Shown here: positions 25,493 to 34,196 of the stretch, one piece after another
Layout of the letters: each line of letters begins with the position of its first letter
Position numbering within the stretch: position 1 is the first letter of the stretch
Source of the DNA: Dokdonella sp.
GTDB taxonomy: Bacteria > Pseudomonadota > Gammaproteobacteria > Xanthomonadales > Rhodanobacteraceae
Assembly: GCF_019634845.1 (NCBI RefSeq)
Contig: NZ_JAHCAQ010000007.1
Span: 62,001 to 126,000, forward strand
Direction of reading: 5' to 3'
Length of the DNA: 64,000 nucleotides
Translations under genes and position numbers: made by a program
Notes under the pieces: model-generated
The model's input: only the letters and a program-made list of their open reading frames with translations
The model's database searches: none
Told to the model about the DNA's origin: nothing

Positions 25493-26116
25493 ATGAGCCT
25501 GCTCCGTTGTTCGTTGCTGCTCATTATCTTGTTGATTCTACAAGCGTGTTCGGCCAATCCCGTGCTCAACTCGGGCACTCCGAAGGCGCACCCGGAGATG
25601 GCGGCGGTCAGCGAGTACCGAATTGGCGTTGATGACCTCGTCGAAGTGTCGGTATGGCACAACCCCGATCTCGGCGCCAAGGTGCCGGTGCGGCCCGACG
25701 GCATGATCTCGCTGCCGCTGATCGGCGATGTCATGGCCGGTGGCAAGACGACCGCCGAGGTGGCTGCCGAGGTCTCGGACAAGCTCAAGGTATTCATCCG
25801 CGACCCGCAGGTGGCGGTGATCCTCACCGAGCTGCGCAGCCACGAGTACCTGTCGCGGGTGCGCGTGACCGGCGCCGTGCGCAACCCGATCTCGGTCCCC
25901 TATCGCCAGGGCATGACCATGCTCGACGCCGTGCTGGCCGCCGGCGGCACCACCGAATTCGCTGCCGCCGACCGCACCGAGCTGTACCGCAAGGAGGGCG
26001 CTGGCACGCACGCCTACGCCGTGCATCTGGAGCGCATCCTCAAGAAGGGTGATCTGTCGACCAACTACCCCGCGCAACCCGGGGACGTCATCACCGTACC
26101 CGAACGCGTATTCTGA
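25493..26116 (+). CDS. Polysaccharide export lipoprotein (Wza/XrtA type)
   Basis: 207 residues. A lipoprotein signal ends at the lipobox LQAC (Cys about residue 19). The poly_export domain starts YRIGVDDLVEVSVWHNPDL with VPVRPDGMISLPLIGDV, then a SLBB-like region RVTGAVRNPISVPYRQGMTMLDAVLAAGG. It is short, lacking the large C-terminal barrel of full-length Wza, as usual for EpsE-like exporters of exosortase-linked EPS loci. First of 13 closely spaced genes in one direction. Confidence 0.92.
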   Translation: MSLLRCSLLLIILLILQACSANPVLNSGTPKAHPEMAAVSEYRIGVDDLVEVSVWHNPDLGAKVPVRPDGMISLPLIGDVMAGGKTTAEVAAEVSDKLKVFIRDPQVAVILTELRSHEYLSRVRVTGAVRNPISVPYRQGMTMLDAVLAAGGTTEFAAADRTELYRKEGAGTHAYAVHLERILKKGDLSTNYPAQPGDVITVPERVF

Positions 26117-26131
26117 GGCAGGCCCGATCCC

Positions 26132-27685
26132 GTGAAGGACACCATGGCACCCATGGACGAGCTGGTGCGCGTGCTGCTGGTCGAGGCACGCCGGCGCCGG
26201 CTCGCGCTTGGCACGCTGTTTGCGGTCATCGCGCTCACCGCACTGGTGATCGGCGTGCTGTTGCCGCGCAAGTATGAATCCTCCACCACGATCCTGGTGC
26301 AGGAGAGCAACATCGTCACCGGCCTCATGGAGGGGCGCGCGGTGGCCACCGGCGTCGCCGATCGCGCCGGCATCGCGCGCGAGGTGATCTTCAGCCGCAA
26401 GGTCATGAACGACATCCTCGCCGCCGGTGGCTGGCTCGACCAGCACCCATCCCCGGTCGAGCAGGACCGCATGATCGAGGCGATCACCGATCGCACGCGC
26501 ATCGCCAGTCCACGCGACAACCTGATCCAGATCAGCTACACCGACAAGGACGCGGCGCGCTCGTTCCACGTGACCGAGCGCTTGGCCGAACTGTTCATCC
26601 AGGAGAGCCTCGCCGCCAAGGAACACGAGAGCCGCAACGCGTTCGAGTTCATCGACAGCCAGGTCGCGCTCTACCACAAGAAGCTGACCGACGCCGAGGA
26701 CAAGCTCAAGGCCTATCGCGAAGCCAACGTCGACGCGCGCCCCGGCGGCGAGGCCGACAGCAACACCCGCATCGCGCAGTTGCGCACCCAGATCGAGCAG
26801 GCGCGACTCGAGCTCATGGAACAACACTCGCGCGAGAGTGCGCTGGCGTCGCAACTGTCGGGCGAGGCCGAAATCACGGCCGTGCAGACCCGCGCCAGTA
26901 CCTATCGTGTGCAGTTGGCCGAGCTGCAGAATCAGCTCGATCGGCTGCTGCTCACCTACACCGACGACTATCCCGACGTGGTGCGCATCCGGCACCAGAT
27001 GCAGGACATCCGCGATCTGCTCAAGCGCGACGAAGCCGACAAGGCACTCGCGCCCAAGCCCACGGGCGGCCCCTCGGCCACCGACGACAGCATCGCCTAC
27101 AACCCGCTGCACCAGGAACTGCGCAGCAAGCTCAACGAGGCACGCCGCAATGCGGCCGCCACCGCCGCCAAGCTCAGTGCCACCGAAGGCATGCTCAACG
27201 GCGAACTCGACCGCAACAAGCGCATCGCCAACTCGGAAAATGCGCTGGCCGAGCTCACGCGCGACTACGAGGTCAACCGCGACATCTACCAGGACCTGCT
27301 CAAGCGTCGCGAAAACGCCCGTGTGTCGATGGACCTCGATGCCAAGCAGCAGGGCCTGACCTTCCGCATCCAGGAGCCGGCGGTGATGCCGGTGCGTCCG
27401 TCCGGCCTGCGCCTGATCCACTTCGCGATCGGCGGTCTCGTGCTCGGCGCCCTGTTGCCGTTGGCACTGCTGTTCGGCTATGCGCGCTTCGACCCGCGCG
27501 TGCGCTCGGCGGCACAGATCGAACGTCTCGCCGGCGTGCCGGTGCTGGTGACGATCCCGACCTACCGCACGCCGCAGGACCGGCGCCGCAGCGCGCTGCA
27601 CGGCGCGGCGCTGCTCATCATCATCGTCGGCGTGCTGCTCGCCTATGCCGCGCTGTACTGGATCCGGCTGGAGGCTTCCCGATGA
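26132..27685 (+). CDS. Chain-length determinant (Wzz/GumC-like), XrtA type
   Basis: 517 residues from GTG 26132; ATG 26144 with AAGGA just upstream is an alternative. Two membrane helices, near residues 25-47 (LGTLFAVIALTALVIGVLLP) and near the C-terminus (HGAALLIIIVGVLLAYAALYW), enclose a long periplasmic coiled coil with the Wzz-like EPAVMPVRPSGLRLI before another helix (about 430-455). It sets EPS chain length as inner-membrane co-polymerase. Its stop overlaps the next start by 4 bp, linking it to the kinase-like protein. Confidence 0.9.
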   Translation: MKDTMAPMDELVRVLLVEARRRRLALGTLFAVIALTALVIGVLLPRKYESSTTILVQESNIVTGLMEGRAVATGVADRAGIAREVIFSRKVMNDILAAGGWLDQHPSPVEQDRMIEAITDRTRIASPRDNLIQISYTDKDAARSFHVTERLAELFIQESLAAKEHESRNAFEFIDSQVALYHKKLTDAEDKLKAYREANVDARPGGEADSNTRIAQLRTQIEQARLELMEQHSRESALASQLSGEAEITAVQTRASTYRVQLAELQNQLDRLLLTYTDDYPDVVRIRHQMQDIRDLLKRDEADKALAPKPTGGPSATDDSIAYNPLHQELRSKLNEARRNAAATAAKLSATEGMLNGELDRNKRIANSENALAELTRDYEVNRDIYQDLLKRRENARVSMDLDAKQQGLTFRIQEPAVMPVRPSGLRLIHFAIGGLVLGALLPLALLFGYARFDPRVRSAAQIERLAGVPVLVTIPTYRTPQDRRRSALHGAALLIIIVGVLLAYAALYWIRLEASR

Positions 27686-28455
27686 ATTCCGGCCACGACA
27701 ACACCACGCCCGACCGCGTCGGCGGCGCGATCGAAGCCACCGCGCGCGAGTTGGGCCTGCAATCGAACAGCAGCCGGTCGATCGCGCTGATGACGGAAAC
27801 GACCGCACTGAGCACGCGCGAGCTCGACCAGCGGCGCATGATCCATCGCGACGATCGCGCGCGGCCGCAGGCCGATGCCTTCCGCGAACTGCGCACGCGC
27901 CTGTTGGCGTTGGGTGGCGACCAAAACTTCGTGACGATGGTCGCCTCGGTGAGCCCGCACTCGGGTGGCAGCTTCGTGGCCCGCAACCTTGCCGCCGCGT
28001 TCGCCTTCGACGAGGCCAAGACCGCGCTGCTGATCGACTGCAACCTGCGCTACGCCAGCCAGCACAAGGCGCTCGCCACCGACGCCAGCCCCGGCCTGAT
28101 CGACTATCTCGAAAAACCGGCGCTGGGCGTGCCCGCCATCATCCGCCACACCGGCATCCCGCGTCTGCGCCTGATCACGGCCGGCAAGTCGCGCGAGACC
28201 GGTGGCGAGTACTTCTCCTCGTTCCGCATGCGGGCCACGCTCGATTCGCTGCGCTGCCGCTACACCGATCGCTACCTGCTGCTCGATGGCCCCGCGGTGA
28301 AGGGCTCGCCCGACGCGCGTATCCTGTCGGATCTGGCCGACTTCGTGGTGCTGGTGGCCGGTTACGGTCGCGACACGCCGGCGGCAATCGCGCAGGCGGC
28401 ATCGATCTTCGACCCCAGCCGCTTCGCCGGCGTGGTGTTCAACGAACTGCCCTGA
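27682..28455 (+). CDS. CpsD/CapB-like tyrosine-kinase homologue with degenerate P-loop
   Basis: 257 residues. Fold and position match the cytoplasmic BY-kinase partner of the chain-length protein: AFRELRTRLLAL before the ATP site, Walker A' LLIDCNLR (116-123) and Walker B LLLDGPA (199-205). The Walker A position reads SPHSGGS (91-97): the P-loop Lys is Gly96 and the first Gly is His93. The Asp of Walker A' is Asn121 and no C-terminal Tyr cluster is present. It is probably a pseudokinase or regulatory scaffold rather than an autokinase. Confidence 0.85.
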   Translation: MNSGHDNTTPDRVGGAIEATARELGLQSNSSRSIALMTETTALSTRELDQRRMIHRDDRARPQADAFRELRTRLLALGGDQNFVTMVASVSPHSGGSFVARNLAAAFAFDEAKTALLIDCNLRYASQHKALATDASPGLIDYLEKPALGVPAIIRHTGIPRLRLITAGKSRETGGEYFSSFRMRATLDSLRCRYTDRYLLLDGPAVKGSPDARILSDLADFVVLVAGYGRDTPAAIAQAASIFDPSRFAGVVFNELP

Positions 28456-28550
28456 CCGTGGCGCTCGCCGCCGGCGGGCGCCCGGGCCGGGGCCATGCCC
28501 GCTGCCGCGGCAAGTGCGTCGCAGCGGGACACTGACATGGAGCAGCATCG

Positions 28551-29855
28551 ATGCGCATCCCCGTTCGCGGTCCACTCGCCCTCGCCGCGGCGCTGTGCGC
28601 CGCAAGCGCACCTGCGCTGCACGCGCAATCCGCGTTCAACTACTCGCTCGGCATCGAGCTGGAGCGCAACGACAACATCAATCTCAGCCGCGACAACCCG
28701 GTTGGCGCCACGGTACTGACGCCGACCCTCGCCTTCGACCTGCAGCAGCAGGGCGCCGTGCTCACGGCCAGCGCGGCCGGTTCGCTGTCGTGGCGCGACT
28801 ACCTCGACGGACCGTTTTCCGACGAATTGCGCGGCCTGTTCGCCGGCACCGGCGTGTGGGCGATCAGCCCCGGGCGCCTGGATTGGGTGGCCGAGGACTA
28901 TCTCGGCCGGCAGCCGATCAACGTGCTGCAGGTCGACGTACCCACCAACCAGCAGCAGACCAACGTGTTCAGCACCGGGCCGACCCTGCACCTGCACCTG
29001 CGCGAGGACCTGCAGGGGCGGCTCGACCTGCGCTACACCAACACCTACGCCGAAAAGACCGGCGAATTCGACAGCAGCCGGCTCAGCGCGCTGGCGCAGC
29101 TGGCCTGGCTGCTCAGCCCCGGCGACACCCTGGCCGCATCGCTCGGCAGCAGTCGCGTGCGCTACGACCGCCAGGTGTCGCAGCCATTCGACTACGACCG
29201 CAACGATGCCTATCTCGGTTACACCCACGCCACCGACGCGATCAAGCTCGAGTCGGTGGCCGGCTACAGCTGGCTGGATCTGCGCGCGGCGGGCCAGCAC
29301 AACGGCAGCCTGCTCAAGCTCGCGCTGCGCTGGATGCCATCGCCGGCAACCGATCTCGGCGTGAGCGCGGTGCGGCAGATCGCCGACGCGAGCCAGGACC
29401 TCATCGTCGACCCGACCGCACTGGGCGATCTGGGCATCGGCAGCGGCCGCAATGGCGCCGTGATCTCGCCGCAGTTGTACGTCGAAAAGCGCATCGACCT
29501 CGACTTCAACCATCGCGAGGCACGGTGGAGCATCGCGCTGGCGCCGTTCTGGCGCCAACTCGACTACATCGATGGTGCGCTGCTGAGCCAGCATTCGCTG
29601 GGCTGGACCGCGAGCGTCGACTGGCGCCTGCGGCCGAACCTGACGCTGTCGGCATCGACCGGGCGCGAACGCCGCGACTACCGCGACATGGATCGCGTCG
29701 ACACCGACCTCACCAGCTCGGTCGTGCTGCAATGGCGCCGCACCAGCCACTGGTTGTGGCAGCTGCGCGCCACCCACGCACGTCGCGACAGCACGCTGCG
29801 CGCGGCCGGCTACCGCGACAACGCCATCATCCTGTCGCTGGCCTATACGCGCTGA
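28551..29855 (+). CDS. Outer-membrane beta-barrel protein, XrtA/PEP-CTERM EPS-associated type
   Basis: 434 residues with a Sec signal ending LHAQ (about residue 25). The mature part is built of alternating amphipathic strands (FNYSLGIELERNDNINLSRDN, LTLSASTGRERRDYRDM, LWQLRATHARRDSTLRAAGYR) typical of the TIGR03016-like barrels found next to export and chain-length genes. It likely forms the outer-membrane passage or anchor for the EPS. The last residue is Arg rather than an aromatic residue, slightly unusual for a Bam substrate. Confidence 0.82.
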   Translation: MRIPVRGPLALAAALCAASAPALHAQSAFNYSLGIELERNDNINLSRDNPVGATVLTPTLAFDLQQQGAVLTASAAGSLSWRDYLDGPFSDELRGLFAGTGVWAISPGRLDWVAEDYLGRQPINVLQVDVPTNQQQTNVFSTGPTLHLHLREDLQGRLDLRYTNTYAEKTGEFDSSRLSALAQLAWLLSPGDTLAASLGSSRVRYDRQVSQPFDYDRNDAYLGYTHATDAIKLESVAGYSWLDLRAAGQHNGSLLKLALRWMPSPATDLGVSAVRQIADASQDLIVDPTALGDLGIGSGRNGAVISPQLYVEKRIDLDFNHREARWSIALAPFWRQLDYIDGALLSQHSLGWTASVDWRLRPNLTLSASTGRERRDYRDMDRVDTDLTSSVVLQWRRTSHWLWQLRATHARRDSTLRAAGYRDNAIILSLAYTR

Positions 29856-29864
29856 CGATCGCCG

Positions 29865-30668
29865 ATGAGCAGCACGACCAAACCGGGCCGCGCGCCACGC
29901 GCCATCGCCCTCATGTACCACGCGATCGGTGGACCCGACCGCGCCGACGCCGCGCAGGATCCGCACTACACGGTGGCGGCGACGCACTTTGCGCAACAGT
30001 TGGACACGCTCGCGCAACTGGCCGGCGGCGCCACCAGCGCGCGCGACTGGCTGGCAACGCCGGACGCCGCGCCGGCCGTGCTCACCTTTGATGATGGTCA
30101 CGCCAGCAACCACTTGCTGGCCTGGCCGGCCTTGCTCGAACGCGGCATGCGCGCCGACTTCTTCATCAACCCGGGCAAGGTCGGCGAGCCCGGGCTGGCA
30201 AGCTGGAGCGCGCTGCGCGAGATGGCTGCCAGCGGCATGTCGATCCAGTCGCATGGCTGGAATCATCGCTATTTCACCGAACTCGACGCGCCGGCGCTGC
30301 GCGAGGATCTGCGCCGCTCGCGCCAGACGATCGAGGACCACATCGGCGCACCGGTCACGCTGCTGGCGCCGCCCGGCGGGCGCATGCACGCCGACCTGCC
30401 GCGCATCGCGCGCGAATGCGGCTACACGCACGTGCTCGGTTCACAACCGGGTCCGCTGCGGCATGCTCGCGGCGCGCAGGCGCTGCCGCGCCTGGCGGTG
30501 ACGGCAGCGCTCGATGCCGCCACACTGGCCGGCTGGCTCGCCGGACGCGGGCTGGCGCGGGCACGACTGCGTTACGAGCTGCTCGGCCTGGCCAAGCACA
30601 CGCTCGGTGACCGCCGCTACGAGCGCTGGCGCGCCCGCCTGCTCGGACAGGAGATCACCGCGCGATGA
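29865..30668 (+). CDS. Polysaccharide deacetylase (NodB/CE4 family)
   Basis: 267 residues. CE4 motif 1 is TFDDGH (catalytic Asp and metal Asp), motif 2 is SHGWNH (metal His residues), and motif 3 is around LLAPPGGRM. N-terminal ALMYHAIGG is also characteristic. No signal peptide, so action on lipid-linked or nucleotide-linked precursors, or unrecognised export, is possible. It would remove acetyl groups from GlcNAc-type residues of the EPS. Its stop overlaps the following glycosyltransferase start (ATGA). Confidence 0.9.
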   Translation: MSSTTKPGRAPRAIALMYHAIGGPDRADAAQDPHYTVAATHFAQQLDTLAQLAGGATSARDWLATPDAAPAVLTFDDGHASNHLLAWPALLERGMRADFFINPGKVGEPGLASWSALREMAASGMSIQSHGWNHRYFTELDAPALREDLRRSRQTIEDHIGAPVTLLAPPGGRMHADLPRIARECGYTHVLGSQPGPLRHARGAQALPRLAVTAALDAATLAGWLAGRGLARARLRYELLGLAKHTLGDRRYERWRARLLGQEITAR

Positions 30669-31807
30669 AATGGCTGTTCCTGCTGAGCCTGCTCGCGCTG
30701 GGCTGGACCTATTTCGGCTATCCGCTGGCAATGCTGGCGCTGGCGCTGTATCGCCCGCGCCGCGTACGCGGCGCGCCGTGGGAACCGCGTGTGGACATCG
30801 TCATCGTCGCCCACAACGCCGCCGACACCCTGCCGGCACGGCTCGCCAACCTCGCCGCGCTCGACTATCCGGCCGACCAGCTGCGCTTCCACGTCGCCTC
30901 GGATGGCTCGGAGGACCGCACCGCGGCGATCCTGCACGAATGGAGCGATCCGCGCCTGCGCGCCCATGTGTTTGCCTTGCGCCGCGGCAAGTCGGCCTGC
31001 CTCGCCGACATGGTGGCGCTGCTCGACGCCGACGTCGTGGTGTTTGCCGACGTGCGCCAACGCATCGAGCCGGCGGCGCTGCGGGCGCTGGTGCGGATGC
31101 TGGCCGAGCCCGGCGTCGGCGCGGTCGGCGCCGAGCTCGCCTTCGAGCGCAGCACCAGCAGCTACGGCGACGGCGCCGACTTCTACTGGCGTTACGAGAC
31201 CTTCATCCGCAGCCAGGAAGCGATCAGCGGTTCGGTGGTCGGCGTCAGCGGCGCGCTGTACGCGGCGCGGCGCACCTTGCTGCCGGCGATTCCGCCCGGC
31301 CTCATCCTCGACGACGTATGGATCCCGCTGCAGATCGCCGCGACCGGCGCGCGCATCGCATTCTGCAGCGAGGCCCGCGCCTGGGACCGCCCGCCGGGCG
31401 ATGCCGCCACCGAAGCGGCGCGCAAACGCCGCACGCTGGCCGGCAATTTCCAGCTCATCGCGCGCGAACCAACCTTGCTGCTGCCGTGGACGCATCCACT
31501 GGGCTGGCGCCTGTGGGGCCACAAGTGGCTGCGCCTGCTGGCGCCGTGGTGCATGCTGACCCTGCTGGTGAGCAACCTCGCGCTCGTCGGCCACTCGCCG
31601 ACCTGGACCGCGCTCGCACTGGCCCAGCTCGCGTTCTACGGCGCCGCCTTGGCCGCGCTCGCGCGCGCTTCGCTGCTGCGCCTCATGCCGGTGCGGGTCA
31701 TCGCCACCTTCGTGCGGATGAACGGCTATGCGATGCTGGGCCTGTACGACTTCCTCACCGGCCGCGCCGCCGCGACCTGGTCGGTCACCCGTCATTCCAA
31801 TCCCTGA
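30665..31807 (+). CDS. Glycosyltransferase family 2, membrane-anchored
   Basis: 380 residues. N-terminal membrane helix, then a GT2 domain with VDIVIVAHNAADTLPARLAN, ASDGSEDRT, FADVR in place of DxD, and LDDVWIPLQI followed by KRRTLAGNFQ (acceptor/processive-type motif). Two or three C-terminal helices. It probably extends the lipid-linked repeat unit in the inner membrane. Confidence 0.9.
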   Translation: MKWLFLLSLLALGWTYFGYPLAMLALALYRPRRVRGAPWEPRVDIVIVAHNAADTLPARLANLAALDYPADQLRFHVASDGSEDRTAAILHEWSDPRLRAHVFALRRGKSACLADMVALLDADVVVFADVRQRIEPAALRALVRMLAEPGVGAVGAELAFERSTSSYGDGADFYWRYETFIRSQEAISGSVVGVSGALYAARRTLLPAIPPGLILDDVWIPLQIAATGARIAFCSEARAWDRPPGDAATEAARKRRTLAGNFQLIAREPTLLLPWTHPLGWRLWGHKWLRLLAPWCMLTLLVSNLALVGHSPTWTALALAQLAFYGAALAALARASLLRLMPVRVIATFVRMNGYAMLGLYDFLTGRAAATWSVTRHSNP

Positions 31808-31810
31808 GCC

Positions 31811-33046
31811 ATGAATCCCAGCCCCGCCCCGCCGACGCTGCGCGTCCTCTATGTCGTCTCGCTGTTTCCGTGCTGGTCGGAGACCTTCATCGTGCGCGAG
31901 ATGCATGCCTTGCGCGGCCGCGGCGCGCAATTGGCCATCCTGTCGCTCAAGCCGGCCAGCGAGAGCATCGTGCAGGACCGCGCCGCCGTGCTGCTCGAGC
32001 ACACCCTGCATCCGCGCGGCACGCTGGCCTCGATCGCGGCCCTGCTCGGCCTGCTGCTGCGCCGCCCGCTCGTCACCGGCGGTTTCCTGCTGCGCCTGTG
32101 CGGCGGCCTGTGGCGCCAGCCGCGCGTGCTGTTCAACAGCCTCGGTGCGCTGTGCCGTGCCGCAGGACAGTGGCGCCAGATCCGCCAGTTCGATCCCGAC
32201 CTCGTGCATGCGCCATGGGCCACCTACCCGGCCACCGTGGCCTGGTTTCTCGGCCGTCTGCTCGGCAAGCCGTTCTCGTTCACGAGCCGTGCCCACGACA
32301 TCTTCGTCGAGGATCAGATGATGGCGGCCAAGCTCGCCGCCTGCGATCTCGCCGTCACCATCACGCGCAACAACGTGCGCCACATGCAGCGCTGGATCGA
32401 CCCACCCGGTTCGATACCGATCCACGTCATGCACTCGGCGCTCGAGCTCGAACACACCCGCTACAACCGCGACGACCGCCTGCCGCACCGTCTGCTGGCG
32501 GTCGGCCGTCTCGATCCGATCAAGGGGTTCGACGTGCTGCTCGACGCACTGGCGCTGCTGCGCCAGCGTGGCATCGCTTTCGACGGCACGATCATCGGCG
32601 AAGGCGACGAACGCGACCGACTCGCCGCGCAGCGCGATCGCCTCGGCCTGCACGACCTGGTCGACTTCGTCGGTGCCCGACCACACGCCGAGGTGAGCCG
32701 GGCGATGGCGCGGGCCACCATGATGGTGATGCCCTGCGTGGTGACTCCCGAAGGCAATGCCGACGGCATCCCCAACGTGCTGACCGAGGCAATGGCGGCC
32801 GGCTTGCCGGTGGTCAGCACACGCGTGTCGGGCATCCCCGAACTCGTCGACGATGGTGTCAGCGGACTCCTCGTCGACCAGCGCGACGCGCCGGCGCTCG
32901 CCGATGCGATCGCGGCCATGCTGGCTGACGCGACCCTGCGCGATGCCTGCGCCGCCGCCGGGCGGGCCAAGGTCGAACGCGAATTCGACGTGCGCATCGA
33001 GGCGGGTCGCCTGTTCGACTGCTTCCGTGAGGTGGTCCATGGCTGA
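31811..33046 (+). CDS. Glycosyltransferase family 4
   Basis: 411 residues, GT-B fold. VVSLFPCWSETFIVREMHAL at the N-terminus resembles WcaL/AmsK-type colanic-acid transferases. The nucleotide-sugar site has AVGRLDPIKGFDVLLDAL and the E-x7-E segment TPEGNADGIPNVLTEAMAAG. Its last 8 bp overlap the next gene. Confidence 0.92.
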   Translation: MNPSPAPPTLRVLYVVSLFPCWSETFIVREMHALRGRGAQLAILSLKPASESIVQDRAAVLLEHTLHPRGTLASIAALLGLLLRRPLVTGGFLLRLCGGLWRQPRVLFNSLGALCRAAGQWRQIRQFDPDLVHAPWATYPATVAWFLGRLLGKPFSFTSRAHDIFVEDQMMAAKLAACDLAVTITRNNVRHMQRWIDPPGSIPIHVMHSALELEHTRYNRDDRLPHRLLAVGRLDPIKGFDVLLDALALLRQRGIAFDGTIIGEGDERDRLAAQRDRLGLHDLVDFVGARPHAEVSRAMARATMMVMPCVVTPEGNADGIPNVLTEAMAAGLPVVSTRVSGIPELVDDGVSGLLVDQRDAPALADAIAAMLADATLRDACAAAGRAKVEREFDVRIEAGRLFDCFREVVHG

Positions 33047-34196
33047 GCGTTCGCGGACCCGCGTGCTGGTGGTGAGCGACGAGATGGAAGTCGGCGGCAG
33101 CCAGCGCCAGATCGTGCACCTGCTGCGCGGACTCGATCGCACGCGCTGGGACGCGGAGCTGCTGTACTTTCGCCAACGCTCGTTCCTCGTCGACGAAGTG
33201 CGCGCAGCCGGCCTCGCGATCCACGAGCTGCCCAAGCGCCACCGCGTCGATGGGCGCTTCATGTGGCGCCTGCTGATGCTGCTGCGGCGCGGCCGCTACG
33301 ACATCGTGCACTGCTATTCGCTGACCGCCGAGCTGTGGGTGCGCGCATTGCTGCCGCTGCTGCCCGCCTGCACCTTCATCGCCTCGGTGCGTGGCTTGTG
33401 CCTGCACCACACGCCCGCCCAGTGGCGCCAGAAGCGCTGGATCGTGCGCCGCGCCGACGCGGTGATCGCCAATGCACGCGCCGGGGCCGCCGTCACCGCC
33501 GCCCGCGCGCACCTGCCGCGCGAGCGCGTCAGCGTGGTACCCAACGGTGTCACGCTGCCGCCGCCGCTCGACCCGGCGCAGCGCACCCAACTGCGCGCCT
33601 CGCTGGCGCTGCCGGACGGACGCGCCTGCGGCCTGTTCGTCGGCCGCCTGGTCGCGATCAAGAACGTCGCACTGCTGCTGCGCGCGCTCGCGCAACTCGC
33701 GCCGGCGCAGCGCCCATACCTGTTGCTGGCCGGCAGCGGTCCGCTCGACGAAGCGCTGCGCGCGCAGGCCACGGCGCTCGCGCTGACGGATGACGTGCGC
33801 TTCCTCGGCGAGCGTGACGACGCGCAGGCGCTGATGCAATGCGCCGACTTTCTCGTGCTGTGTTCGCGCGAGGAGGGGCTGTCCAACGTCGTGCTGGAAG
33901 CGATGGCGGTGGGCTGCCCGCCGCTGGCCTCGGCGGTCGGCGGCAATCCCGAACTGATCGAACACGAGCGCAACGGCCTGTTGTTTGCCGACGATGATGC
34001 CGACGCCCTGGCGGCGGCGCTGGCGCGGCTTGGCGCTGATCCCGCACTGCGCCTGCGCCTGGGCGCGGCCGCGCGCACCGATGCGCAGCGCGATTTCACC
34101 ATCGAGGCGATGGTGCGCGGCACCGAAGCGGTGTACCTGCAGGCATTGGCCCGCCATCGCGCGCACTTTCCCGTCGAGGGCGCCGCCCATGTTTGA
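33039..34196 (+). CDS. Glycosyltransferase family 4
   Basis: 385 residues from ATG 33039, which lies within the end of the previous gene. The N-terminus RVLVVSDEMEVGGSQRQIVH is the usual GT4 acceptor-side start; LFVGRLVAIKNVALLLRAL and SREEGLSNVVLEAMAVGCP form the donor side. EPS repeat-unit assembly; the sugar is not predictable by eye. Overlaps the next gene by 8 bp. Confidence 0.91.
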   Translation: MAERSRTRVLVVSDEMEVGGSQRQIVHLLRGLDRTRWDAELLYFRQRSFLVDEVRAAGLAIHELPKRHRVDGRFMWRLLMLLRRGRYDIVHCYSLTAELWVRALLPLLPACTFIASVRGLCLHHTPAQWRQKRWIVRRADAVIANARAGAAVTAARAHLPRERVSVVPNGVTLPPPLDPAQRTQLRASLALPDGRACGLFVGRLVAIKNVALLLRALAQLAPAQRPYLLLAGSGPLDEALRAQATALALTDDVRFLGERDDAQALMQCADFLVLCSREEGLSNVVLEAMAVGCPPLASAVGGNPELIEHERNGLLFADDDADALAAALARLGADPALRLRLGAAARTDAQRDFTIEAMVRGTEAVYLQALARHRAHFPVEGAAHV

